Source: Alphaproteobacteria bacterium 46_93_T64
GTDB lineage: Bacteria > Pseudomonadota > Alphaproteobacteria > Sneathiellales > Sneathiellaceae
Assembly (NCBI GenBank): GCA_002163135.1
Contig: MAAN01000011.1
Coordinates: 1 to 64,000 of the forward strand
DNA: 64,000 nucleotides
Direction: 5' to 3'
In this document: positions 45,401 through 53,842 of the stretch, piece by piece
Position numbering within the stretch: the first letter of the stretch is position 1
How the letters are laid out: every line of letters starts with the position of its first letter
The notes under the pieces: model-generated
Seen by the model: the letters and a program-made list of their open reading frames with translations, nothing else
Databases searched by the model: none
Told to the model about the DNA's origin: nothing
Position numbers and translations under genes: made by a program

Positions 45401-46593
45401 TTGATGCACCTCGCGCTGCTGAAATTGCAGCGCGTGACTCCTACGGCCGAATTCTTGCTTACCTTTCCGCACGCACGCACGACATCGCTTCAGCAGAAGA
45501 TGCATTGGCGGATGCCTTTGCAAAGGCACTGACCAACTGGCCAAAAAAAGGGGTTCCTAGTAACCCTGACGCTTGGCTGCTGACTGTTGCTCGTAATCGC
45601 CTGACAGATCGCCAACGGCATACAACTAAATTCCCAACAGTAAGTGAAATACCAGATATACCCGCTCCTGATCTAAATAACGGCTCACTTGAAGATCAAA
45701 GACTTTCGCTTCTCATGGTATGTGCTCATCCCGCAATCGCAGCTGATTTACATACACCTCTGATGCTACAAATAGTTTTGGGAATTGAAGCCAAGATTAT
45801 AGCGCAACTCTTTTTGATGCCTCCAACGGCTCTTTCCAAACGCTTGGTCCGGGCTAAAGCAAAAATCCGTGATTCTGGTATTCCGTTTCACATTCCGGAT
45901 GCAGAGAATTTGCCTGAACGAAGCAATGCAATCTTAGAGGCTATCTACGCTTTGCATTCCCATGATTGGTTGGATCCGGCCGATGGAATGGGTGAAGAAG
46001 CTCTCTATTTGGCTAATCTGATGTGTAAGTTTCTACCAAATGAAGCTGAAGTTTTCGGTTTGTCGGCATTGATTGCATTTAGTCATGCCCGCAGAACGGC
46101 AAGAGTTGTCGACGGCGTTCTGGTTCCAATTGAACAGCAGAACACGGAGGACTGGGATGACGATTTGATTTCCTATGGCAATCGTCATCTTAATCATGCC
46201 TACGGCCTCGCTTCTATCGGCCGCTTTCAAATTGAAGCTGCAATTGAATCTGTTCATTTGTCCAGAAAAGAAACGAGAACTACCAATTGGGACGCGCTAA
46301 ATAAGTTGTTCCATGCCCATCTCAAGTTTGCCCCCTCAGCTGGGGCGGCTGTTTCGCAAGCTGTTGTGACTGCTAACTTACATGGGGCAGAAGCGGGACT
46401 CAAAACTCTCGATAAATTGGAGCAGCAGGTCGGAACTGGATTTCAGCCCTTGTGGGCGGCGCGAGCCGAGTTGCTTTCGCGTTCTGGTCAAATGGAAAAG
46501 GCATTCGAGTGTTATGACAAAGCCATATCTCTGGCGACGCATGTCCCTGTCATTCGGTTTTTGAAAAACAAGCAGGCAAAACTCATATTATGA
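45397..46593 (+). CDS. ECF42-type RNA polymerase sigma factor with C-terminal TPR-like extension
   Basis: A 398-residue extracytoplasmic-function sigma factor. Sigma region 2 covers about 10-75 (YGRILAYLSARTHDIASAED, DAFAKALTNWP, PDAWLLTVARNRLTDRQR), region 4 about 100-170 (IVLGIEAKIIAQLFLMPPTA, LSKRLVRAKAKI), followed by a long C-terminal helical domain with tetratricopeptide-like repeats (DUF6596 type). ECF42 factors have this extension, lack a classical anti-sigma factor and sit next to DGPF genes, exactly as here. The ATG at 45397 overlaps the preceding stop; the frame extends to 45328 inside that gene without cause. Confidence 0.9.
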   Translation: MIDAPRAAEIAARDSYGRILAYLSARTHDIASAEDALADAFAKALTNWPKKGVPSNPDAWLLTVARNRLTDRQRHTTKFPTVSEIPDIPAPDLNNGSLEDQRLSLLMVCAHPAIAADLHTPLMLQIVLGIEAKIIAQLFLMPPTALSKRLVRAKAKIRDSGIPFHIPDAENLPERSNAILEAIYALHSHDWLDPADGMGEEALYLANLMCKFLPNEAEVFGLSALIAFSHARRTARVVDGVLVPIEQQNTEDWDDDLISYGNRHLNHAYGLASIGRFQIEAAIESVHLSRKETRTTNWDALNKLFHAHLKFAPSAGAAVSQAVVTANLHGAEAGLKTLDKLEQQVGTGFQPLWAARAELLSRSGQMEKAFECYDKAISLATHVPVIRFLKNKQAKLIL

Positions 46594-46714
46594 AAATTGT
46601 ATCCTAGCCGTGCAATTGGCACCTTTGGTTATCTTATTTTATCTCTGAGAGCCTCATCGGGTGTTTTTCCGACGAGACCCGACTAAATCGTACCAATGTT
46701 GAAAATTGTCTGGA

Positions 46715-47830
46715 TTAAGGTAAGGGCGTTGTTGCATAGAGATTTACGCGAATGCCGCCGTGAGAGAAGGGGGTTGCCGTCGCGGTAAAGGGGAGGCCAG
46801 TAGCCTCAGCAAGGTTGCTGGAATTTGTTACAAGTCCAACGCGCCAACCTGAAAAACGACCCAGAAGGCTGTTCCCCAGTGACTGATACAACGGGTAGAG
46901 TTTTTTTGCTTCACCGATCCGAATACCATAAGGCGGATTAATGATGACGAGGCCTGGAGGCCCTTCCGGTGGTCTAAGTTCAGTGATGGTTTGTCTGTTG
47001 AATTCAGTGAGATGGGTAATTCCGGCCCGTTTGGCATTCGCGCGTGAGCGTTTAATTGCCCCTTCATCACGATCAAACCCATAGAAACGAAAATCTGAAT
47101 TTTTGTTGGGCGCATCGATCTTTAAATTTTTCCAGCGCGCTTCATCAAATGTTACCAATTTCTCAAATGCAAATTTCCGAGATCGCCCCGGCTGTAATTC
47201 TGTCGTAATTTCCGCGGCTTCCATTACAAAGGTTCCGGACCCGCACATGGGGTCAATTACGGGCATTTGCCCTCTATATCCGCATCGGCGCAGTAAAAGC
47301 GCCGCGAGTGTTTCTCGCATGGGAGCTTTGTTAAGGGCTTCTTTGTGTCCGCGGATATGTAACCCTTCGCCAGAGCTATCGACGCTGATGGTACAGAGAT
47401 CTTCAAAAATCCGGACCTTGATACTGATGTCGGCATCGGGGGATGTTGGGATACCCGCTTCTTCGGTCAGCGCCCGCTCAATTCGTTCTTGAGCTGCCTT
47501 TTTATGATAAATGCGCGACTTTCGGCTCATCACCTCAACTCGAACAGGAACATCCGGACGTAAAAAATCGCGCCATGGAAAACGTCGAGCCCTTTTATCT
47601 AATTGCGCAAGATGGACGGCATGAAAGGATCCTAAGCGAACGAGAATTCGGCTCGCACCTCTCATTTCAAGGTTTGCGCGCCACACATCTTCCCAGCTAC
47701 CGTTAAAAACCACGCCTCCCTTAATCCGCGTCAGATTTTCAAATCCTCTCTCGCGGGCTTCTTCAAAAAGAGGTGGCTCTAGTCCTGGGATGGTGACTAG
47801 CAGTATTTCCAGTTCGTTTTCATTGGTCAT
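46715..47830 (-). CDS. THUMP-domain rRNA methyltransferase (RlmL N-terminal/YpsC-like)
   Basis: A 371-residue class I methyltransferase acting on 23S rRNA guanine N2 (m2G2445-type by homology with the N-terminal half of RlmL). The N-terminal part holds a ferredoxin-like and THUMP RNA-binding module (VRVEVMSRKSRIYHKKAAQE, SVDSSGEGLHIRGHKEALNK), the catalytic part has VIDPMCGSGTFVMEAAEI for AdoMet and LVIINPPYGIRIG, the N-P-P-Y motif for base methylation. The C-terminal second methyltransferase of enterobacterial RlmL is absent, as in many bacteria. Confidence 0.9.
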   Translation of the reverse strand: MTNENELEILLVTIPGLEPPLFEEARERGFENLTRIKGGVVFNGSWEDVWRANLEMRGASRILVRLGSFHAVHLAQLDKRARRFPWRDFLRPDVPVRVEVMSRKSRIYHKKAAQERIERALTEEAGIPTSPDADISIKVRIFEDLCTISVDSSGEGLHIRGHKEALNKAPMRETLAALLLRRCGYRGQMPVIDPMCGSGTFVMEAAEITTELQPGRSRKFAFEKLVTFDEARWKNLKIDAPNKNSDFRFYGFDRDEGAIKRSRANAKRAGITHLTEFNRQTITELRPPEGPPGLVIINPPYGIRIGEAKKLYPLYQSLGNSLLGRFSGWRVGLVTNSSNLAEATGLPFTATATPFSHGGIRVNLYATTPLP

Positions 47831-48043
47831 CGTGCATATCTACTGTTTTGTGATGTCGGCGTCGATGTTTTTTAGAATGTGATGTGTCGCGGGCGTCTTT
47901 CGCGCGAATTTTATTGCCCATACTTTTGAGCCGAGAGTTAGAATTAGAATATTATAAACCTTTACGGGTTATCGTTCAAATTAGGGTAAATATTGAGCGA
48001 TTAGTGGCCCCCCTGTATTAGGTATGAAGGAAAGCACCTTAAA

Positions 48044-49828
48044 TTGCGTCGCATCCATTCTGAGACAAAAAAAACAGACTATTGGATTTTTACTTTTGTT
48101 GGCATAGCTGCCACTCTAATAGTAGTGGTTGCGGGTCTATTTTTGTACACTGAAGAGACTCTTACAGAATTTGAAGCCGCCATACCGGAAGAGGTGTTGT
48201 TGCAGGCCCAAGTTCTGGAAGAAGCAGTTGTTCAGATTGCTGATAGCATTGTAGATTTGGAGCAATCCATACCAGAGGAAAGATTGGGGTCGTTCGGACG
48301 TGCACGAGAAAACCTGAATTTGGTTCATTCCAAAATCGACAAAATGTCGCGGGCATTTCCAGAGACTGAAGGACCCAAGGTTTACGAGCCGAGAATGCTA
48401 TCAAAATTGCTTTTGGATGATATCGCATATGTGAACGGCGTTATTGAAGAAAATAGGGCCGGCAACGAACAGAATACTTTTATCAAGATCGTTCGGCGAT
48501 TTTATTTGATCCGAGAGAATATCCAAGCCTTAAGAGATCGCTTCGATTTTTTCGTAATGGAGCGACTTACACCTCAAAAAGCGAAAATGCAGACGGTAAG
48601 AGCGGAATTAAGGATCTCCTTTATTGTCATCGTTATTTTCGTTCTAGCGTTGATATACACTGCCTATCGTCGATACCAATTCGGGCGCGCGTTGAACGAG
48701 ACTAAATTACAATATCAGAGATTGTATGAAAACGTAAATGAGGGTGTTTTCCAATTTGATATGACGGGAAATTTACTTGCAAGTAACCCGGCTCTTGCTC
48801 GTTTGCTTGGGTATGAAAGTAGCGACGAACTAATAAATTCCGTTAAAAATGTTGCCGATGAAGTCTATGTGAATGACAAAATGCCGAGAAAGCACTTAAA
48901 AATGCTTTCTGCTGGAACGGCGCTTTCCAATGAAGTCCATCGATGGCGGCGCAAGGATGGCTCCCTTGTCTGGGGAGCAATCAGTGCGCACACAGTTTAT
49001 AGTGAAAAGGGCAAACCTCATCATATTGAAGGTACATTTACTGATATGAATGATAGGGTTATTGCTGAACTTGGATTACGCAAAGCGAAAGAAACCGCCG
49101 AACTTGCTAATCGAGCTAAATCCGAATTTCTTGCGAATATGAGCCATGAATTACGGACACCTCTAAATGCGGTGATTGGATTTTCTGAAATCCTCAAAAC
49201 CGAGGCTTTCGGTAGTCTGGGGCATGAAAATTATAAGGAATATGCGACAGATATTCACTCTGCCGGCGAGCATCTGTTGCAGGTTATTAATGATATTCTG
49301 GATGTTGCAAAAATTGAAGCAGGGCAAATGCAACTCTATGAGCGTGAAATCAACATTAAAGATTTAGTCCTGTCCAGTTACAGAATGTTATCTGTCCGTG
49401 CTGTTGGAGCGGAGATAGAACTAGCAGAAGATATTCCCGACGACTTACCTACCATATTTGCAGATGAAACCCGTGTGAAACAGATTTTTGTAAATCTGAT
49501 CTCTAACGCCGTTAAATTTACTGAAGCAGGAGGCCGCATTACTGCTACCGTAATTTTGAATAACGAAGGTGGGCTTTCCGTGAAAGTCATTGATACGGGC
49601 ATTGGAATATCCGAGAAGGATATAAATCATGTTCTGTCCAGATTTGGTCAGGTGCAATCTACATATGCCCGTACTAATGAAGGAACAGGATTAGGGTTGA
49701 CGCTTGTACAGCTTATTGTCGAGTTGCATGGTGGTACTTTTGAATTGCAAAGTGTTGTTGGTGTCGGGACTACTTGCACAGTGAATTTTCCGGCAGAGCG
49801 GCTAAAATCTCTACAAAATGCGAGCTGA
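48044..49828 (+). CDS. PAS-domain sensor histidine kinase
   Basis: A 594-residue membrane kinase. Two membrane helices at about 12-34 (IFTFVGIAATLIVVVAGLFL) and 185-206 (ISFIVIVIFVLALIYTAY) bracket a periplasmic helical sensor. A PAS domain follows (about 225-345: LYENVNEGVFQFDMTGNLLA, PHHIEGTFTDMNDR), then the dimerisation/phosphoacceptor helix with His368 in NMSHELRTPLNAVIGFSEIL, and an HATPase domain (N box QIFVNLISNAVKFT, G boxes VIDTGIGISEKD and GTGLGLTLV). The start must be TTG 48044, since an in-frame stop lies at 48002 and no ATG intervenes; GAAGGA is about 12 bases upstream. No response regulator adjoins it. Confidence 0.9.
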   Translation: MRRIHSETKKTDYWIFTFVGIAATLIVVVAGLFLYTEETLTEFEAAIPEEVLLQAQVLEEAVVQIADSIVDLEQSIPEERLGSFGRARENLNLVHSKIDKMSRAFPETEGPKVYEPRMLSKLLLDDIAYVNGVIEENRAGNEQNTFIKIVRRFYLIRENIQALRDRFDFFVMERLTPQKAKMQTVRAELRISFIVIVIFVLALIYTAYRRYQFGRALNETKLQYQRLYENVNEGVFQFDMTGNLLASNPALARLLGYESSDELINSVKNVADEVYVNDKMPRKHLKMLSAGTALSNEVHRWRRKDGSLVWGAISAHTVYSEKGKPHHIEGTFTDMNDRVIAELGLRKAKETAELANRAKSEFLANMSHELRTPLNAVIGFSEILKTEAFGSLGHENYKEYATDIHSAGEHLLQVINDILDVAKIEAGQMQLYEREINIKDLVLSSYRMLSVRAVGAEIELAEDIPDDLPTIFADETRVKQIFVNLISNAVKFTEAGGRITATVILNNEGGLSVKVIDTGIGISEKDINHVLSRFGQVQSTYARTNEGTGLGLTLVQLIVELHGGTFELQSVVGVGTTCTVNFPAERLKSLQNAS

Positions 49829-49831
49829 GAA

Positions 49832-50440
49832 TTAGGCGAGCAGGTTTGATTGCCAAACCGAGATGCCAACAATCAAAATCATAAGCGTTGCAAGCCCCCG
49901 ATTGATCCACATAAGTGTTGTCCGGGAACTTACTAACCTGTTCAGGAGATCTCCTCCGTAACACCACATGGAGTTTAGGATCAGGCCCAAAATCTGGAAA
50001 ATCGACTGAATAATCAGGAATTGAACCAGAGGATCCAGAGTTGGAGTGGAAAACTGGGCATAGGCGGTAATCAGCATAGCCCATGCTTTTGGGTTTAGTG
50101 GATGAATTAAGACCCCTGACCAGTAGCCAGCTTTTGCATTTCCCTGACCAGAATTTGGTGCTTGGAACGCAATTTTATACGCCAGATATATGATATAGGC
50201 GGCAGACAGGATCAGGAAGGTAATTCTCATGGCTGGGAAAAGCTCAAAAAGAGTGCCAAGTCCCGCTGCGACGCCTACACCAACAAGGAAAAACCCGCTA
50301 TTCGTTCCCAAAAGAAAGGGAATAGAACGACGATAGCCATATGTCGCACCTGCAGCCATTAATGCCATGTTGGCAGGACCCGGGGATCCGATCATTGATA
50401 CGGCAAATAAAATGATAAGCAGGATTGTGTCTATAGGCAT
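49832..50440 (-). CDS. LysE-family amino acid exporter
   Basis: A 202-residue membrane exporter of the LysE/RhtB type with five to six hydrophobic helices. The family signature is SMIGSPGPANMALMAAGATYG near the N-terminus, split by the conserved G-x-P-G-P; LGTNSGFFLVGVGVAAGLG and WSGVLIHPLNPKAWAML follow. AAGGA lies seven bases before ATG 50440; the frame runs back to 50494 but has no support. It diverges from a MocR-type regulator with palindromic repeats between, implying regulation by it and export of an amino acid that the regulator senses. Confidence 0.88.
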   Translation of the reverse strand: MPIDTILLIILFAVSMIGSPGPANMALMAAGATYGYRRSIPFLLGTNSGFFLVGVGVAAGLGTLFELFPAMRITFLILSAAYIIYLAYKIAFQAPNSGQGNAKAGYWSGVLIHPLNPKAWAMLITAYAQFSTPTLDPLVQFLIIQSIFQILGLILNSMWCYGGDLLNRLVSSRTTLMWINRGLATLMILIVGISVWQSNLLA

Positions 50441-50471
50441 GTACTTTTCCTTGATACAAAGAGTAGGACAA

Positions 50472-50527
50472 TCTATATTGTATCTATATTGCACTCGTCA
50501 AAGGGAGTATTGTACTAGATACAATAT
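50472..50527. promoter_or_regulatory. Operator-like repeats between lysE-type and MocR-type genes
   Basis: An 11-base direct repeat (TCTATATTGTA at 50472-50482 and TCTATATTGCA at 50483-50493) is followed by a perfect inverted repeat TATTGTA-N5-TACAATA (50508-50526). ATATTGTATC (50475-50484) also recurs inverted as GATACAATAT (50518-50527). Direct plus inverted repeats are the pattern of MocR-type binding sites, and these lie over both promoters. Confidence 0.7.
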
Positions 50528-50536
50528 GGTTCGTTT

Positions 50537-51919
50537 ATGAAAACTACTGAAATTGTCACGATGGTTCAGGAGAAAATTGCAGCAGGCATTTTAAAGCCGG
50601 GCGAACGATTACCTACTCACAGGGATATGGCGTGGGATCTTAAATGCAGTGTTGGAACAGTTACGCGTGCTTACGGCGAATTAGAGCGGATTGGGATAAC
50701 TTATGCTCATGTGGGAAGAGGGACGTTTGTCGCATCAGGGGAAACTGTCGACGAGAATGGACGGAGGAACCCTCTTTGGCATTTTGAACAGATACAAAAT
50801 CAGATATTTGCACCGACTGACCTTTCGCTAAATAGATTTTATCACCCTGATAGCGGAAAAGCATTCACCCAGGGCTTTCAAGTATTGGCTGACCGTCAAC
50901 CTCAACCAGAATATCGGGACTATATTGATACAAGAGGGCGGGCAGAAGATTTGAGTGCAGCGGAGAAATGGTTGAAACCGCTAATTGGTCATGTGGAGAC
51001 TGAAAATATAATTGTAACGCAGGGAGCTCAATCAAGTCTTTACCTCACGATGTCAGCTTTGACTAAGCCAGGTGACACAATTGCGACAGAAGCGTTTGGA
51101 TATCCTGGTATCAAAGCGGTGGCTCAGGATATCGGTGTAAAATTGCAAGCCATTGAGATGGATGATTACGGGATGCTACCCGAAGCTTTTGAAGCTGCAG
51201 CTAAGCGCGCACGCGTTCGTCTCCTTGTCACTGTTCCGACAAACCATAATCCAACGGGAACGACCCTCCCGATGGAGCGGCGACGTGAAATTATTCGCAT
51301 CGCGCTTGAGCATAATATCCCGATTGTAGAGGATGGTGTTTACGCGCCGTTTCATGATAAGTGCGTTTCTACCTTTTGGGAAATTTGCCCTGAAAACAGT
51401 ATTTTCCTTACGAGCTTTTCGAAGGTATTTAGCCCTGGAATTCGTGTCGGGTATGTCGTGGCACCCATGAGATTTATGCCGAAATTGGTTTCGAGTATGA
51501 CCGCTATCAACTGGATGACGTCTCCGATCACATTGGATTTGATAAACCAACAATTAAAAAGCGGCGTAGTGCATAAACATCGTGATGATTTAATTATTGA
51601 AGGCGGTGTTCGTTTTTCAATGGCTAAGGAAATTCTGGGGCCGTGGATTTCCGCGACGCAGATTGGCCAAGAGCAGTTTTTGCCGCATTTATGGGTTAGG
51701 TTGCCTATCTCAATTTCTCCTAGCGAATTTATCGAACAAGCACGTGCACGCGGAATAGCACTTATTGGTGGAGATCGGTTTGCAATGAACAGGCATTTGG
51801 ATGATCACTATATCCGTGTTTGTTTGATGGCGGTGCCGGAGATAAAACATCTAGAGTCAGCTTTGTTTATTTTGGCGGACTTATTATCGACAAGCGATGT
51901 ACAGCCGCTCATTTCTTAA
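50537..51919 (+). CDS. MocR-type regulator: GntR helix-turn-helix fused to aminotransferase domain
   Basis: A 460-residue regulator. Residues 1-70 form a GntR winged helix (MVQEKIAAGILKPGERLPT, WDLKCSVGTVTRAYGELERI, HVGRGTFVAS); from about 120 a class I aminotransferase domain follows (NIIVTQGAQSSLYLTMSALT, VTVPTNHNPTGTTLPMERR, EDGVYAPFHD) with the probable PLP lysine in TSFSKVFSPGIRVGY. These proteins bind PLP or PLP-amino-acid adducts and act as activators or repressors. The divergent LysE exporter is the obvious target. The start ATG 50537 has no strong ribosome site. Confidence 0.92.
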   Translation: MKTTEIVTMVQEKIAAGILKPGERLPTHRDMAWDLKCSVGTVTRAYGELERIGITYAHVGRGTFVASGETVDENGRRNPLWHFEQIQNQIFAPTDLSLNRFYHPDSGKAFTQGFQVLADRQPQPEYRDYIDTRGRAEDLSAAEKWLKPLIGHVETENIIVTQGAQSSLYLTMSALTKPGDTIATEAFGYPGIKAVAQDIGVKLQAIEMDDYGMLPEAFEAAAKRARVRLLVTVPTNHNPTGTTLPMERRREIIRIALEHNIPIVEDGVYAPFHDKCVSTFWEICPENSIFLTSFSKVFSPGIRVGYVVAPMRFMPKLVSSMTAINWMTSPITLDLINQQLKSGVVHKHRDDLIIEGGVRFSMAKEILGPWISATQIGQEQFLPHLWVRLPISISPSEFIEQARARGIALIGGDRFAMNRHLDDHYIRVCLMAVPEIKHLESALFILADLLSTSDVQPLIS

Positions 51920-51971
51920 CTATCTGCAGGGATCTCTTGACACCGCGCCGCGTTAAAGTGAGTTTGTGGCT

Positions 51972-52913
51972 ATGACAAAAAAATCTATAATACTTGATTG
52001 TGATCCTGGGCAAGATGATGCGGTAGCCATCTTGCTGGCGCTGGCCTCTAAAGATGATATCGACGTGCTTGGTATCACAACGGTGGCAGGAAATGTGCCA
52101 TTGAACCTGACTGAAAGTAATGCGCGCCGGATCTGCGAATTGGCAGGAAGGTCAGACATTAAAGTTTTCGCAGGTGCAAGTCAGCCGTTGATGAGAAAGC
52201 TGGTCACTGCAGAATGGATTCACGGAAAAACAGGTATTGATGGCGCGGATCTACCTGATCCTTCGATGGCCTTGCAAGAGGCGCACGCAGTGAGCTTTAT
52301 TGTAGAGACATGTTTGGCAGCGGAAGACAGCTCAATAACCATCTGTCCCATTGGCCCAATGACCAACGTGGCACTGGCGATGATGCAATCACCGCAAATT
52401 ATTCCGAAAATTCGTGAAATTGTGTGCATGGGCGGTGCTGTGAAGGAGCTTGGGAACACGACGCCTGCTGCTGAGTTTAACATCTATGTCGATCCGCAGG
52501 CGGCGAAAGTGGTGTTGGAGTCAGGAGTTCCCTTTACAATGATGCCTCTGGATGTGACCCATAAGGCCTTAGTGACACCGGCTCGATTGCAGAATTTCAA
52601 GGATCTGAATTCTCCTGTTGGAAACGCATGCGGTGGTATGCTCGATTTTTTCAATCGCTTTGACATGACCCGTTATGGATTTGACGGTGGTCCGCTGCAT
52701 GATCCTTGTGTAATTGCCTATTTGATCGATCCAGAAATCTTCAGCGGACGCAAAGTCCATCTTGATATCGAGGTCACGTCTGAATTAACAATGGGGCAAA
52801 CAGTCGCGGATTGGTGGGATGTAGAAGAGAAAACGCCAAATGCTTATATCTGCGATGATCTCGATTCTGACAGATTCTTTAAACTTCTCACATCAAGGTT
52901 GGCACTTCTTTAG
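51972..52913 (+). CDS. Inosine-uridine preferring nucleoside hydrolase
   Basis: Hydrolyses the N-glycosidic bond of ribonucleosides for base salvage. The 313-residue protein has the family's calcium-binding N-terminal motif DCDPGQDDAVAI, TTVAGNVPLNLTESNAR, ITICPIGPMTNVALAM, MGGAVKELGNTTPAAEFNI and the C-terminal LHDPCVIAYLIDP with the catalytic His-Asp. An in-frame GTG at 51966 is an alternative start. The gene overlaps the DUF454 gene's stop by four bases in convergent fashion. Specificity (purine versus pyrimidine) cannot be read off. Confidence 0.92.
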   Translation: MTKKSIILDCDPGQDDAVAILLALASKDDIDVLGITTVAGNVPLNLTESNARRICELAGRSDIKVFAGASQPLMRKLVTAEWIHGKTGIDGADLPDPSMALQEAHAVSFIVETCLAAEDSSITICPIGPMTNVALAMMQSPQIIPKIREIVCMGGAVKELGNTTPAAEFNIYVDPQAAKVVLESGVPFTMMPLDVTHKALVTPARLQNFKDLNSPVGNACGGMLDFFNRFDMTRYGFDGGPLHDPCVIAYLIDPEIFSGRKVHLDIEVTSELTMGQTVADWWDVEEKTPNAYICDDLDSDRFFKLLTSRLALL

Positions 52914-53332
52914 CCGACCTTCTCCTCACTGGGAATAGCGCTTGGTCTGGTGGTAATGAAAATTGCGCCGATTGCCATGAAGCCTAGCATTGCCGACAGG
53001 CCGTACCAGGGTGTTTGTGTGAGAGAAATCACTAGTGTTGCACTGGCAGCCATTGAGGAGAGCGCGATAATCTTTGCACGCATGGGGATAATTCCGTATT
53101 TTTCCCACGCTTGTAAGGGTGGCCCAAATAGGCGGTGATTGAGTAACCAGTAATGAAATCGTTCGGATGATTGGGAAAAAGCCCACAGGGCGATCAAAAG
53201 AAAAGGCGTTGTTGGCAATACCGGCAGCACTACGCCAATTGCGCCAACGGCGACGAAGAACCAGCCGACCATCTGAAGTAAAATTTTTCGTTTTTGTCTT
53301 CTCATAAGCCTCTGCTTTGAAATGCTGTCCAA
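52910..53332 (-). CDS. YbaN/DUF454 family membrane protein
   Basis: A 140-residue inner-membrane protein of the DUF454 family. Recognisable block: GAIGVVLPVLPTTPFLLIAL, which holds the conserved L-P-x-L-P-T-T-P-F, then ALWAFSQSSERFHYWLLNH and a further pair of membrane segments (IALSSMAASATLVISL, LSAMLGFMAIGAIFI). Function unknown. It is monocistronic, with a long AT-rich gap behind it. Confidence 0.88.
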   Translation of the reverse strand: MDSISKQRLMRRQKRKILLQMVGWFFVAVGAIGVVLPVLPTTPFLLIALWAFSQSSERFHYWLLNHRLFGPPLQAWEKYGIIPMRAKIIALSSMAASATLVISLTQTPWYGLSAMLGFMAIGAIFITTRPSAIPSEEKVG

Positions 53333-53564
53333 TCCAGTAGGAAAGCTGTTTGTAATCTAACCTCTTGTTCTCTGGGTTTCAATGGAACAAGCAATTGATC
53401 TCAAAAACACCCAATTTCGACAATCAACGTTGATTTCTTGGATTTAGTTTCGTGTCAAGGATAGAAAGTTTTTTTTCTTTGTCAGTGTGTTGGAGTGCAC
53501 AAAGTTGACAAAATATCACTAAATAAAATGCGTTTTAGCAAAGCTAAACAACAGCTTAAGGTTG

Positions 53565-53594
53565 ATGTTTGTTTTATGCCAAACATTTTTTTTT
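53565..53594 (+). terminator. Terminator-like hairpin in the ABC-operon upstream region
   Basis: ATGTTTG (53565-53571) and CAAACAT (53580-53586) make a weak 7-bp stem with an 8-base loop, followed by nine T residues. TTTTAGC-AAA-GCTAAA (53533-53546) forms another hairpin just upstream. Since no protein gene ends here on the plus strand, this could end a short untranslated RNA starting after TTGACA at 53505. Confidence 0.4.
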
Positions 53595-53639
53595 ATAAGA
53601 ATTCCTGATTTATATCGGCGTTGAGATGAATCTTTTATG

Positions 53640-53669
53640 TTGAATTTTATTATAAATGAAAATTATACT
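53640..53669 (+). promoter_or_regulatory. Predicted sigma-70 promoter of the ABC transporter operon
   Basis: TTGAAT (53640-53645), an 18-base spacer and TATACT (53664-53669). Transcription from about 53676 would leave a leader of some 165 bases before the binding-protein gene. Confidence 0.45.
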
Positions 53670-53842
53670 CTTTTAGCTTAGGTCGCTAATAAGGGATGAA
53701 AAGAAATAATACAAAATTCTCTTACTCATTTAGGGAATATGTAAACTCTACAACAAAATGCTTTTCATAAATAATGAAGCCCAAATAATAATAATAGACC
53801 TAGCGGATAAATCAGGCGTTTTAGCCCCAACGGGAGGAAAAA

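Larger units (their letters stand above)
53333..53842. other. Long AT-rich region before the amino-acid ABC transporter operon
   Basis: 510 bases with no credible protein frame. It contains a -35 element TTGACA at 53505, two AT-rich hairpins ending in a T-run at 53594, and a second promoter candidate at 53640-53669. The strong ribosome site of the binding-protein gene is at its right end. High AT content and length suggest a heavily controlled promoter. Confidence 0.5.
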
